The translations under genes were made by a program, and so were the position numbers. The notes beneath the pieces were generated by a model. It was not told the DNA's origin. It was given only the letters and a program-made list of their open reading frames with translations, and did not search any database. This document shows positions 1-10,964 of a DNA stretch of 64,000 bases, piece by piece. The stretch's first letter is position 1. Every line of letters starts with the position of its first letter. Source of the stretch: Aegilops tauschii subsp. strangulata (taxonomy: Eukaryota; Streptophyta; Magnoliopsida; Poales; Poaceae). The DNA lies in NCBI RefSeq assembly GCF_002575655.3, contig NC_053039.3, forward strand, positions 219,189,622 to 219,253,621, written 5' to 3'.

Positions 1-1060
1 GGGCCATGAAAGCCGCCGGCGCCTGAGCCACCGCCCGGGCCATTATTGCCGTTAAAGGCGTTGGAATTCTTAAAGGCCTTCATGATTGCACAATCCTTCC
101 AGAGATGAGTAGCTGGCTTCTCTCTAGAGCCATGCCTTGGACAGGGCTCATTCAACAGCTGCTCCAGCGTCGGGCCTGACCCGCCGGCTCGGGGAGGGGG
201 CCTCCCCTTGAGTCTCTGGCTATTACCCTGTGAGCTGGCGTTGGCCACGAACTCTAGGCTGCCGTCGGCTTTACGCTTGCCACCTCCTTGGTTCCCCGGG
301 TTATGCTGAGGACCCTTGCCATTGCCGTTCTTCTTTCCCTTCCCTGTCCTTTCATCATCTGAAGCGGGATCCTTGGTACTATCAGAATCGGCGTACTTGA
401 CGACAGCCGCCATCAGCGTACCCATATCATTGCAGTCGCGCTTAAGCCGCCCGAGTTTCATCTTCAGGGGCAGAAAACGACAATTTTGCTCCAACATTAA
501 GACTGCAGAGCCGGCATCCATCTTATCTGATGAATGTATGATCTCTTTGACCCGGCGAACCCAATGCGTCGTAGACTCCCCCTCCTGCTGTTTACAGTTA
601 GTCAAATCCACTATTGACATAGACTGCCTACAGGTGTCTTTGAAGTTTTGTATGAACCGGGCCTTCAGCTCAGCCCAAGATCCGATGGAATTCGGCGGTA
701 GCCCCTTCAACCAAGTGCGGGCAGTCCCATCTAGCATCATGGTGAAGTACTTGGCCATCGCCGCTTCACTGACCTCCAGTAGTTCCATGGCCATCTCGTA
801 ACTTTCGATCCAGGCTCCGGGTTGTAAGTCAGCCGTGTAATTAGGCACCTTCCTAGGGCCTTTGAAGTCCTTGGGTAGACGTTCATTGCGGAGAGCTGGC
901 ACCAAACAAGGGACACCTCCAGTCCTCGTAGGGATACCCACGTCGACGGAAGTCGTCGGATAAGCCGGGGGAGTCTGGTAAGCCGTCAACTGAGGAACCT
1001 GCTCCGCCTCCTGCCGCGCTCTGTCTTGGTCTGCTGCGTGAAAGGCTCCGTTATGAGCCG
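1..1060 (-). pseudogene. Element A gag, C-terminal block (open at left edge)
   Basis: This minus-strand frame stays open from about 1060 to the window edge. It encodes the gag core (around WLKGLPPNSIGSWAELKARF near 660-720), a region with GESTTHWVRRVKEII, a lysine- and glycine-rich stretch, and a cysteine/histidine motif CPRHGS...HLWKDC near 90-160 that fits a nucleic-acid-binding knuckle. In the family this protein builds the virus-like particle and binds element RNA. It lies in a different frame from the upstream gag block ending at 986, so a small indel near 1020-1060 splits gag. No stop is seen inside the block itself. Confidence 0.75.
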
Positions 1061-2389
1061 GGCCATGGCCAGGGGCGGGTCATGGCGTCGGACATTACTT
1101 GAGCCGGTCGCTGAGACCATGTGTCTGCTATAACTTGGGCTCCGGCCTGGGCGAGGGGTCGAGTGGATCCTGTCCCGGCTGTAAGAGTACGCCTCTTGCT
1201 GCGCCAACGCTGTCTGAAGGAGTTCTCTGACCCGGCGGGTTTCAATAGCCGTTGGAGAGTCGTCGTCGATTGGGAGGGCCGCCAGCCGTGCTGCTGCGGC
1301 GACCATGTTCTCCAGCGGGTTAGCATAATGACCCGGTGGTATTGGCACATACTGAGGCGGGGCAGGGTTCACCCGGGGAGGCCCCATCACTTGTGGCTGA
1401 ACAGGGGTCCCAGACCCGGGCACTATGATCCCTGGCGGGTTACTAGACCCTGCACCTGGCGTGTTGAAGAGGTTTCGAGGATCGTAGACCGGAGGGAGTC
1501 GAGATTGGGCCTTTTGATGCCTCCTTCTCATGACCTCATTGGACGCGTTCTGATCCATCGTGAGCCGGAAGGACTGCGCCTGAATCAACTGAGTTCGGGC
1601 GTCGAGAGCCGCCCTTTCCGCAGCCATCCTGATCCCTTCCGCTGCCAGATCCTCCTTGGCTTTCACTAGATCTAATTTTAACTGCGCCACCTCCGCATCA
1701 TGCTGAGCTTGATCCGCCGGGTCCACCGCGGCGGTCAACAGGGCCGTCATCTTGTCCGTGAGATCCATCAGCACCTGAGCCGGCGAGGGCACCGGGTTTC
1801 CCGCCCCAGCAGCAGGGTTGTGAACAGGCTGCGCACCGGCCATGAAGATTCCAACCCGGCTCGGCGGCTCAAACGGGTCCGGAATACTGTCACCATCGGA
1901 ACAACCCATGAGCCTGCCATCTTGAAGTTGATACAACGAGTTTGACTCATCTGTAGACGACTCGCCGTTAGAGCCGGCGGCCGTCTCATCACCAGATCCA
2001 GATCCATCAGAGAGCCCTCCATGGATACATCCCACAAAAGCATGCTTCAAGGCAGGCAGGGCCCGGGCGGGTCGTGCGCGCTGAGCCGTCTCGATGAGAT
2101 CGGCGCAGAGATCCGGCTCACCAATCTTGCCAATGAAAACATGAATTCCGCCGAAGGGGACCCGGTATCCGTACTCAATTGAGCCGGCATCGGGGCCCCA
2201 GTTTGCATCGTCGATGTAGAGCTTGCCGCGACGACTCTTGGTCATCCGGCCCACAGCGTATCCCTTGAGCCCTTCGAAGCTGCCCTTCAAGAACTCAAAT
2301 CCACCGTGCGCTGGCCCCACGGTGGGCGCCAACTGTCGTGGAATTGTCACGACAGATGTCCTCAAGCTAGGACTTAGTCGTGGAGCCAT
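986..2389 (-). pseudogene. Element A gag, N-terminal block
   Basis: A 467-codon minus-strand frame. Its first ATG (2389) lies inside the LTR, and the frame reads through the LTR end and primer-binding site, so the true start is probably downstream, for example the Met before TKSRRGKLYIDDANW near 2250. The middle is Pro/Ala-rich with a short coiled-coil-like stretch (AQLKLDLVKAKEDLAAE and following residues), as in the N-terminal part of Tat-type gag. The frame ends at a TGA at 986-988, while recognisable gag continues in another frame to the left, so the gene is frameshifted. Function is inferred from family resemblance; I see no catalytic motif here. Confidence 0.65.
2313..2331 (-). other. 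Element A primer-binding site
   Basis: On the minus strand TGGCGCCCACCGTGGGG follows the LTR end after two bases. This position and the TGGCGCC start are typical of gypsy elements primed by a tRNA other than initiator Met. The exact tRNA was not determined. Confidence 0.7.
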
Positions 2390-2852
2390 CGCCGCTAGGA
2401 AGCTTGAAGGGGTTAAACGGGATAAGGAACACGAGGGTTTATACTGGTTCAGCCCCTTACGGTGAAGGTAAAAGCCTACGTCCAGTTGAGGTGGTATTGA
2501 TTAGAGTTTCGATGACCAGGGAGCTTAACTGCTATGCCTGGCTCTCGACGAGATCTTTCTTGCCCCTAAATCGCTGCCGGGTCGTCCCTTCATATAGAGA
2601 GGTTGACGCCCAGCAGCTCTCAGAGTCCCGGCCGGCTCATAAGAGTGTCCGGCTCGGACTCTCAACTATTCTTGCCTTACACTACAAGTTCTACCATAAT
2701 GACGGTTGTAACTACGGGCCTTGAGCTATCTCCGGGTCTTAAGCCCATCTTTGGCCCATCGTCTTCAAGCTTGGCGCCGGGCTTCAGGTGATGACCCTTA
2801 TGAGTAACCCGGCCCCACCGGGCGGGTGACTCTAAGGTTTATATCCTCAACA
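2334..2852 (-). repeat. Element A 5' LTR (519 bp)
   Basis: Bounded by TG...CA on the minus strand (TGTTGAGGATATAAACC at the 2852 end, CACGACA at the 2334 end) and followed by a PBS. A TATA-like CTATATGAAGG on the minus strand lies near 2589-2598, about 260 bp into the LTR, which suits the start of transcription. The 3' terminus (2334-2354) can fold into a 7-bp perfect stem (TGTCGTG / CACGACA) with a 7-nt loop. The partner LTR is off-window. Confidence 0.75.
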
Positions 2853-5800
2853 CCCCTCAACCCCAGCGACCTCTCCGAGCATTTCTCCGGCCGCCGCACG
2901 CTCCTGCTCCGGCGAGCCGCCGCTGCCTCGGTTCGCGCGAGGAACCCTAGATCTGGAGAGGTTGAACCCCGAAATTTTCCTCCAAGTCTTTTTCTGTCAC
3001 TTTATGTTGCCATCTTCATCGCATCATATCTCATCGCATACTGCTCCGTTTTGCGTGCATAATATATCGAAATGTTCATCATGAGATGCTCTTCATTTTG
3101 TTCCATTGTGCCATGCTCGTTTGAGCTCATCTTGATGCACAAATCTCTGATGCAAGAGTGCTATATGATGTTTACTGCTGTTACTTATCAGAACTTGACG
3201 TTTTGTTATTTTTGTTGCATTTGATGTGTGCATCTTATGGGCATGAGCTCTACAGGTGTTTTGACCTATGCCACGCCATCTTTATAGGGGTGTATGCCAT
3301 GTATTTTTGTGATCTATTTGGTGACTAGCACAAGTATGCAAACTAGGCTTCGTGATGTTTCTGTTTTCAGGGACTTAGGATTTTGCTAAGTCTTTAACCT
3401 GCTGTTATTTTGATGCCATGTATCCATGTGTCTACAGTGAGATCCATGCTTCTTTTGGGTATGTTCAGTAAGGATGTTTTGTAGATATAGTTGTGCCCTA
3501 TCCATCCATGCCCCTGTTTGCAATTATGGAGTGCCATAGCATGTCTTAATCTTGCTCTACTTTTGCTATAAAATGTTCCTGGCAGAATGTTAACATGATA
3601 TTCAATTTTGCCAAGGTTGTTGTAGTTGATCCTTTCATGCTATGAACTTGCTCTTGTCATGGTTAGCTTCATGAATATACCATCTTGTTGTAGGTGTGCT
3701 TGTTTTGTCATGCATTGCTTTGTGATGAGTGAATCGAGCTCACAAAGATGCCTTCATAATTCTGATAATGCCATGCTCTGTTTTCTGCAAAGTCCGAAAC
3801 CTGTTAGCGAAACTTGCTATGTTTACATGGGTGCCATCATATCTTGTGTTACTTTTTGGCTCATGGTCAGTAAGGGACTTTTGTTTTATGCATTCAGTAG
3901 ATTCATTCAATGCCTTGTTTTGCTATGATAAGTTCCTGTAGCATGTGTTTTGCTTGCTTTGAACATTGCTACCTGATGCTATTTCAGCCATGTTCAGTAT
4001 TTTCTCCAAGTCTGTGAAGCTGATATCTTTAGCACTTTTGTCATGCTTGTTTGAACCTTTTATTGTGTGATCTAGCCGTAGCTCAGTGTTCATCTTTTGT
4101 CAAGCATCTCTTGTAGATCACTGCCATATGCTTTGTTGCTATGTTGGGGCGCTGTAGCATACTTACTTGATGTATTCTAAGTGCTATCATGCTGTTAATC
4201 GCAGAATCGTGTCATTTTTGTTTTGCTTGCCATTTGCAAACCGTGCATCCGTTTCCGGTGATCTTTATATCGATTTCGACCGAAATCATCTCATCTTTCC
4301 AGTGGAATACTTGGTTTGCCAAGTTGATGCCTTGTTCATCCTTCTTCTTCCGGAGCACGCATATGCATCGCATATCACATCTCGCATATCATGCATGTAT
4401 TGCATCATGTTGCTTGTGCATTTCCCGTGATTGATTGTGGTTCCATTGCTTGTGTTCTTGCTGTGGGTAGAGCCGGGAGACGAGTTCGTGAACGAGGAAC
4501 CTGTTGAGTACGCTTACGAGGATCAAGCTTTCGACAACTCTGAGAACCTTGCAGGCAAGATGACCACACCCTCGAAATCACTTCTATCTTTGCTTTGCTA
4601 GTTGTTCGTTCTATTGCTATGTTGCGCTACCTACCACTTGCTATATCATGCCTCCCATATTGCCATGTCAAGGCTCTAACCATCCTTTCCTAGCAAACCG
4701 TTGTTTGGCTAAGTTACCGCTTTTGCTCAGCCCTTCTTATAGCGTTGCTAGTTGCACGTGAAGTTGAAGTTGGTTCCATGTTGGAACATGGATATTTTGG
4801 GATATCACAATATCTCTTATTTAATTAATGCATCTATATACTGGGTAAAGGGTGGAAGGCTCGGCCTTATGCCTAGTGTTTTGTTCCACTCTTGCCGCCC
4901 AAGTTTCCGTCATACCGGTATTATGTTCCTTGAGTTTGCGTTTCTTACGCGGTTGGGTGATTTATGGGACCCCCTTGACAGTTCGCCTTGAATAAAACTC
5001 CTCCAGCAAGGCCCAACCTTGGTTTTACATTTGCCTACCTAAGCCTTTTCCCCTTGGGTTTTCATGAGCCCGAGGGTCATCTTTATTTAACCCCCCCGGG
5101 CCAGTGCTCCTTCGAGTGTTGGTCCGAACTGAGCAACCTGCGGGGCCACCTCGGGGCAACTTGAGGGCTGGTTTTACTCGTAGCTTGACTTATCCGGTGT
5201 GCCCTGAGAACGAGATATGTGCAGCTCCTATCGGGATTTGTCGGCACATCGGGCGGCTTTGCTGGTCTTGTTTTACCATTGTCGAAATGTCTTGTAGACC
5301 GGGATCCCGAGAATGATCGGGTCTTCCCGGGAGAAGGTTTATCCTTCGTTGACCGTGAGAGATTATAATGGGCTAAGTTGGGACACCCCTGCATGGTATT
5401 ATCTTTCGAAAGCCGTGCCCGCGGTTATGAGGCAGATGGGAATTTGTTAATGTCCGGTTGTAGAGAACTTGACACTTGACTTAATTAAAACACATCAACC
5501 GTGTGTGTAGCCGTGATGGTCTCTTTTCGACGGAGTCCGAGAAGTGAACACGATTTGAGTTATGCATGAACATAAGTAGTTTTCAGGATCACTTCTTGAT
5601 CATTTCTGGCTTCGCGACCGTTGCGTTGCTTCTCTTCTCGCTCTCTTTTGCGTATGTTAGCCACCATATATGCTTAGTGCTTGCTGCAGCTCCACCTCTT
5701 TACACCATCCTTTCCTATAAGCTTAAATAGTCTTGATCTCGCGGGTGTAAGATTGCTGAGTCCTCGTGACTCATAGATTCTACCAAAATAGTTGCAGGTG

Positions 5801-6176
5801 CCGACGATACCAGTACAGATGACGCAACCGAGCTCAAGTGGGAGTTCGACGAGGAACGTGGTCGTTACTATGTTTCGTTTCCTGATGATCAGTAGTGGAG
5901 CCCAGTTGGGATGATCGGGGATCTAGCATTTGGGGTTATCTTATTTTTCATTTGGATTTGACCGTAGTCGGTCTATGTGTGGATTTTGGATGATGTATGA
6001 ATTAATTTATGTATTGTGTGAAGTGGCGATTGTAAGCCAACTCTCGTTATCCCATTCTTGTTCATTACACGGGATTGTGTGAAGATGACCCTTCTTGCGA
6101 CAATACCTACAATGCGGTTATGCCTCTAAGTCGTGCCTCGACACGTGGGAGATATAGCCGCATCGTGGGCGTTACA
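2853..6176 (+). repeat. Element B 5' LTR (3' part, interrupted by A)
   Basis: The LTR ends at GTTACA (6171-6176), followed by a PBS. From 4097 to 6176 it matches the 3' LTR at 10965-13044 with a constant offset of 6868 bp. Sequence 2853-4096 has no partner in the window because the 3' LTR is deleted there. The real LTR start must lie to the left of element A, so the full LTR exceeds 3.3 kb. The only open frames are short chance ones. Confidence 0.75.
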
Positions 6177-7102
6177 AGTTGGTAATCAGAGTCATCCCCG
6201 ACTTAGGAGCCCCCTGCTTGATCGAATCGCTGGCGTTGTTGAGTCTAGAGCAAAAATGTTTTGAGTCTTAGGATTATATATATCGGAGAGTAGGATTCTT
6301 TTTGCTCCTCAGTCCCTTCGCCGCTCTTGTGAGGCCTCCTGATGTAGAAGTTTTGACTCTTCTCTCCTCAAATTTCACTAAAAAAAATTAGGATCACGCG
6401 GGTATCTTAGAATCGTTCCGATGGTTTTGTGACGAGAACATTGTTCTTGGTGCCTCCTGACAGTTAGGGGTTGTGGCAGTGTCCCGGGGAGTTGAGCTCC
6501 GAGGTGTTGTCGTCACAATTTTATCGTTGCAGTTCTCGAATACCTGAGTTTCGCCGACATCGAAAATCTCTTTTATGCAGTTGTTGGTGAGATCACCTTG
6601 ATGCCACCCAGTACTGGGGCGGGAGTTCAGGAGTATTGCCATAACTCGTATAACGGATGCTTTTCGAAGGTTGAGGTACACGATTTCCGAAGTTTTCTTG
6701 GTTATGTGTTGACGGATGGATACAGCTGGATCTAGGGATTGCTAGTTTGGGTGATATATTTTGTGTCCCCTGTATCCCCAACACCAGATTGCATAACCAT
6801 AAAGTTTCGGGAGTTTATAGGTGGGATTCAAGTAGCTCTTAGCATTTCTTCCCGCAGATATTTGGTTTGTGATTGGGTAATCCTTACCACTTATTTGTTC
6901 TAGTTGCACCTTGCTATTTTATTCATCAATCCTTTACCAAGTGGCTTCTCACCTTAATGGAAGTGTGATGATTTACTATGGAATTCATTCGTTCATCCTC
7001 GTTCGAATGTTTATTGTGAAGACTATATGTTGCAATTTCTATCCGTTGATTCAACTTGTCTATTTGTCTATCAAGATGCTAACGGATGTCACCCTCTTCA
7101 GG
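6177..7102 (+). other. Element B PBS and untranslated leader
   Basis: TGGTAATCAGAG at 6180-6191 resembles the initiator-Met primer site TGGTATCAGAG but has an extra A. The remaining ~910 bp up to the gag start is leader without a convincing frame. The extra base could weaken priming if it was present when the element last moved, or it may have been gained later. Confidence 0.7.
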
Positions 7103-8536
7103 ATGGCTCCGCCAACGCGTCAGAATCCGGAACGCAATGATGGGAGTCAGGCGAACCCTCCGCCACCACCTCCGCCTCCGGAGGCATGGCAAGCTATCAT
7201 GGCAGCCACCAACGCCAATGCTCAGATGATTTTGCAACTCTTGCAAGAGCGTGCCCAAGGGCAAGGCAACCAAGGAAATCAAGGCCAAGGCAACAATCAG
7301 CCTCACTTCACTACCCTCAACCAGTTCCTCGCAAATCAGCCGAAGTCTTTCAGCTACTGTGCCGAGGCCACAGACATCGATGATTGGCTCGTGGACATCA
7401 ATAAGCATTTTGAATGTAGCAATGTCAGGCCTGAGGACTTTGTCAAGTTCGCTTCTTTTCAACTCAAGGATCAAGCTGCCGAGTGGTATCAACAATACAA
7501 AGATTCCAGAGGAGGTCGTGTGATTACCTGGGATGATTTCCGCCGAGACTTCAAAGCTCACCACATTCCACAAAGTGTTGTTGTGAGCAAGCGTGAGGAG
7601 TTCCGCAATCTCAAGCAAGGCAGCATGTTCGTGTATCAATACAATATCCAGTTTCAGAAACTCGCTCGCTTCGCTAAGCAAGACGTTCCTGATGAAAAGA
7701 GTATGATCTATCAATTCAGAGGTGGCCTCAGAGAAGATCTGCAATTACCTCTCGTGCTTTTTGAGCCGACCAAGTATAATGATTTCTACAACATGGCACT
7801 GAAACAAGAGGCTACTCAGCTCAAGTGTGAGGCTTCTAAGAAGAGAGTCAGGGACGCAGTTCAGTCTTCTTCTTCCTCACTAGTGGCTGCTAAGCAACAG
7901 AAGTTCTGGTTGCCTCCTCCTCCTCCGTTTCGTCAGCCTTTCCAGCAGAAGAACAAAGGTGGCCATGGATCTTCCCACCCACCCAACCCTGGCTATCAGA
8001 ACAAGTCTCAAAATCAAGCTCCAAAGTCAAATGCTCCTTATCATCGTCCACTCTCAGAGGTGACTTGCAACAAGTGTCAGCAAAAAGGTCACTATGCTAA
8101 CAAGTGCTTCAACCAAAGGCGCCTTCCGCCTCCTCCTCCTGTGAGATCTTCCAGCAATGCAGTGGTCAAGCATAATCCCAAGTCTGCAAAGGTGAACATG
8201 ATGAATGCAGCTCAAGCGGAGGAATCTACTGATGTGATAATGGGTAATCTCTCAGTTAATGATATTCCTTCCAAAGTCTTATTTGATACTGGTGCATCAC
8301 ATTGTTTCATGTCAAGACCGTTTTTTGCCAAGCATGATTTCACTCCTTCATTTTTGGGTAAACCCATGGCTGTCATTTCTCCGGGTAAACGTTTGAGCTC
8401 TAGTTTGGTGGTTCCGGATGTTTCCATCAAGATGGGAAACTATAAATTTCTGTCTAAACCAATTGTCCTTGGTGACTCGGATATTGATCTAATTCTCGGG
8501 ATGGACTGGCTTTCTAAGCACAAAAGCTCAAGTTGA
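7103..8536 (+). pseudogene. Element B gag-protease
   Basis: I place the start at the ATG at 7103 (MAPPTRQ) rather than the upstream in-frame ATG at 6911, because the first 64 codons look like leader. Domains in order: Pro-rich N terminus; capsid-like gag core (PEDFVKFASFQLKDQAAEWY and following) around residues 85-230; a CCHC knuckle CNKCQQKGHYANKC near residue 350; and an aspartic protease with DTGASH near residue 405 and the ILGMDW motif near the end. This is standard chromovirus gag-pro. The frame stops at 8534-8536 just after ILGMDWLSKHK, where an extra A in a run of four appears to have shifted the frame. The protein acts in particle assembly and self-cleavage in the cytoplasm. Confidence 0.85.
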
Positions 8537-10108
8537 TTGTGCTGCCAGGGAAATTGAATTGACACACTCTTCTGAGGATGTGATCATCTATGCCGCTCGT
8601 GATGAGACCATTCGGTTATTCTCTCTCAATGAGAAGGGCGAGCTAGACGCAATTTCTCAGATTCCAGTCGTTTGTGAGTACCAAGATGTCTTTCCAGAAG
8701 AGCTTCCGGGTATGCCTCCTCACCGGCCAGTCGAGTTCGTTATCGATCTTGAGCCTGGCACGGAACCCGTTTTCAAGCGTCCTTACAAGCTTTGACCCAA
8801 GGAGCTGAAAGAATTGAAGAAACAGCTCGATGAACAAGAGCGTCTGGGTTTGATCAGACCAAGTTCATCTCCGTGGGGTTGTGGTGTTCTTTTTGTCCAG
8901 AAGAAAGATGGCACGGACCGACTGTGCGTCGACTACCGTCCATTGAACAAGAAGACAATCAAAAACAAGTATCCACTTCCCAACATCAATGAGCTATTCG
9001 AGCAACTTAAAGGCGCTAAAGTATTCTCCAAGCTTGACCTTCGTATGGGTTATCATCAGATTCGCATTCATGAAGAAGATATTCCCAAGACAGCATTCAG
9101 AACAAGTTTTGGTTCTTATGAATATACTGTCATGTCTTTCGGCCTTGTCAATGCTCCTCCAACATTCTCTCGAATGATGAACTTCATCTTCAACCCCTAT
9201 ACCAATGAATTCGTCCTGGTGTATCTCGATGATATCTTGGTCTTCTCCAAGAATAAGAAGGACCATGCCAAACATTTGCGATTGGTGCTCGACAAGCTCA
9301 GAGAGTACCAATTCTATGCGAAGTTTTCCAAATGTGAGTTTTGGCTTGATAAAGTTCTTTACCTTGGTCATATCATCTCTGCCAAGGGCATCGCTGTTAA
9401 TCCCGAGAAGGTGTCCGCAATTGTGAATTGGGAACCGCCTCAGAATGTCAAGCAGCTCCGCAGTTTCCTTGGTCTTGCAAGCTATTGTCGAAGATTCGTT
9501 GAGAATTTCTCTAAGATTGCAAAGCCTCTTTCCAACCTCCTTCAGAAGCATGTGAAGTATGTCTGGACTCCTGAGTGTGATGTTGCTTTCAACACTCTCA
9601 AAGAGAAACTCGTCACAGCTCCTGTCTTAACTCCTCCTGACGAATCCAAGCCATTCGAAGTTTTCTGTGATGCTTCTCTTCAAGGTCTCGGTGTTGTGTT
9701 AATGCAAGAGAAGAAAGTTGTGGCCTATACCTCTCGTCAGTTGAAGCCCAACGAAAATAACTACCCCACTCACGATCTTGAGTTGGCGGCAGTTGTCCAT
9801 GCATTAATAACATGGAGACATCTCTTGTTGGGAAGGAAAGTGGACATATTCACCGATACAAGAGTCTCAAGTACATCTTCACTCAGCCCAACCTCAACCT
9901 CAGGCAAACTCGATGGCTCAAAATGATTCAAGAGTACAATCCGAGTATTGAATATACTCCAGGCAAGGCCAATGTCATTGCAGATGCTTTGAGCAGGAAG
10001 GCTTATTGCAATAGCTTAATTCTCAAGCCCTTCCAACCGGACCTTTGCGAAGCTTTCCGAAACTCAATCTCCAAGTTGTTCCTCAAGGCTTTCTTGCCAA
10101 CCTCCTAG
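8537..10108 (+). pseudogene. Element B pol: reverse transcriptase-RNase H
   Basis: Continues pol in the frame displaced from gag-pro. The linker ends in FPEELPGMPPHRPVEF and RPYKL, then an in-frame TGA at 8793-8795. RT follows, with [10 protein letters not shown], the catalytic YLDD ([12 protein letters not shown] near 9220), and [12 protein letters not shown]. The RNase H region has [13 protein letters not shown] and [22 protein letters not shown] one-base deletion near 9857 moves the frame; the rest of RNase H ([24 protein letters not shown]) runs 9812-10108. A further shift near 10055 and a TAA near 10124 separate it from integrase. Several independent lesions mean no functional polyprotein. 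Confidence 0.85.
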
Positions 10109-10158
10109 TCTCTCCTACTTTGTAAGATCAAATTCGTGAGGCACAACTCCTGGATACC

Positions 10159-10964
10159 ATGGTGAAGAAGGTGAAACGTGGTATTGACAAGGGTCTTTCC
10201 AAATACAAGTGCTATCGCATTGATGACAGAGACACTTTATTCTTCGAGGACCGAATTGTGGTTCCTAAAGGTGATCTAAGGAAAGTCATTATGAACGAGG
10301 CACACAATTCTCTTCTTTCCATTCATCCTGGAAGTACGAAGATGTACCATGACCTCAAGCAGTCGTATTGGTGGACTCGAATGAAGCGAGAAATCGCTCA
10401 ATTCGTGAATGAATGTGATGTCTGTCGAAGGGTGAAAGCAGAACACCAACGACCAGCTGGTCTCCTCCAACCTCTTGCTATTCCAGAATGGAAGTTTGAT
10501 CATATCGAAATGGACTTCGTGACTGGATTTCCTAAGTCCAAGCACGGAAATGATGCTATCTTCGTTGTCATCGACAAGCTTACTAAAGTGGCTCATTTCC
10601 TTCCAATAAAAGAATCTATCACAGCAGCTCAGTTGGCAGAGCTATACACCTCCAGGATTGTCTCCTTGCACAGCATTCCACAAGTGATTTCTTCAGATCG
10701 TGGAAGCATCTTCACTTCTAAGTTCTGGGACTCCTTCCAGAAGGCCATGGGCACCAACATTCGCTTCAGCACAGCTTTCCATCCTCAAACTAGTGGCCAA
10801 GTCGAGCGAGTCAATCAAATCCTTGAAGATATGCTCAGGGCTTGTGTCATTTCCTTTGGCATGAAGTGGGAAGATTGTCTTCCATATGCCGAGTTCTCCT
10901 ACAACAACAGCTTCCAAGCGAGTTCGGGCAAGGCCCCATTCGAGATTCTATATTCGAGATTATG
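10159..10964 (+). pseudogene. Element B integrase, truncated
   Basis: The frame runs 10159-11025, but only the part to about 10964 is element coding. It carries the HHCC zinc-binding region (SIHPGSTKMYHDLKQSYWW ... CDVCRRVKAEHQ) and the DDE core with D in HIEMDFVTGFP, D in ISSDRG and the E-containing [14 protein letters not shown]. It ends abruptly after APFEIL, where LTR sequence begins. The C-terminal domain and any chromodomain are missing, removed with the polypurine tract and the first part of the 3' LTR. Confidence 0.85.

Larger units (their letters stand above)
1..2852 (-). mobile_element. Element A: Ty3/gypsy (Tat-type) retrotransposon, 5' portion
   Basis: Read on the minus strand, this is a 5' LTR (2334-2852), a primer-binding site directly after it, and a gag region that runs off the left edge, so pol and the 3' LTR are outside the window. 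The gag has the late zinc-finger-like block with CPRHGSREKPATHLWKDC that I associate with Tat-lineage grass gypsy elements; Fatima- or Daniela-like families are possible, but I cannot separate them. The LTR end abuts, at 2853, sequence that belongs to the long 5' LTR of element B, so A is inserted in B. Its target duplication cannot be checked because the other end is off-window. Confidence 0.8.

Noticed and set aside
1121..1669. 182-codon plus-strand ORF
   Set aside because: It is the antisense of element A gag with GC-rich codon bias and has no motif of its own.
7079..7744. 221-codon minus-strand ORF
   Set aside because: It is the antisense shadow of element B gag, whose plus-strand frame has clear capsid and zinc-knuckle features.
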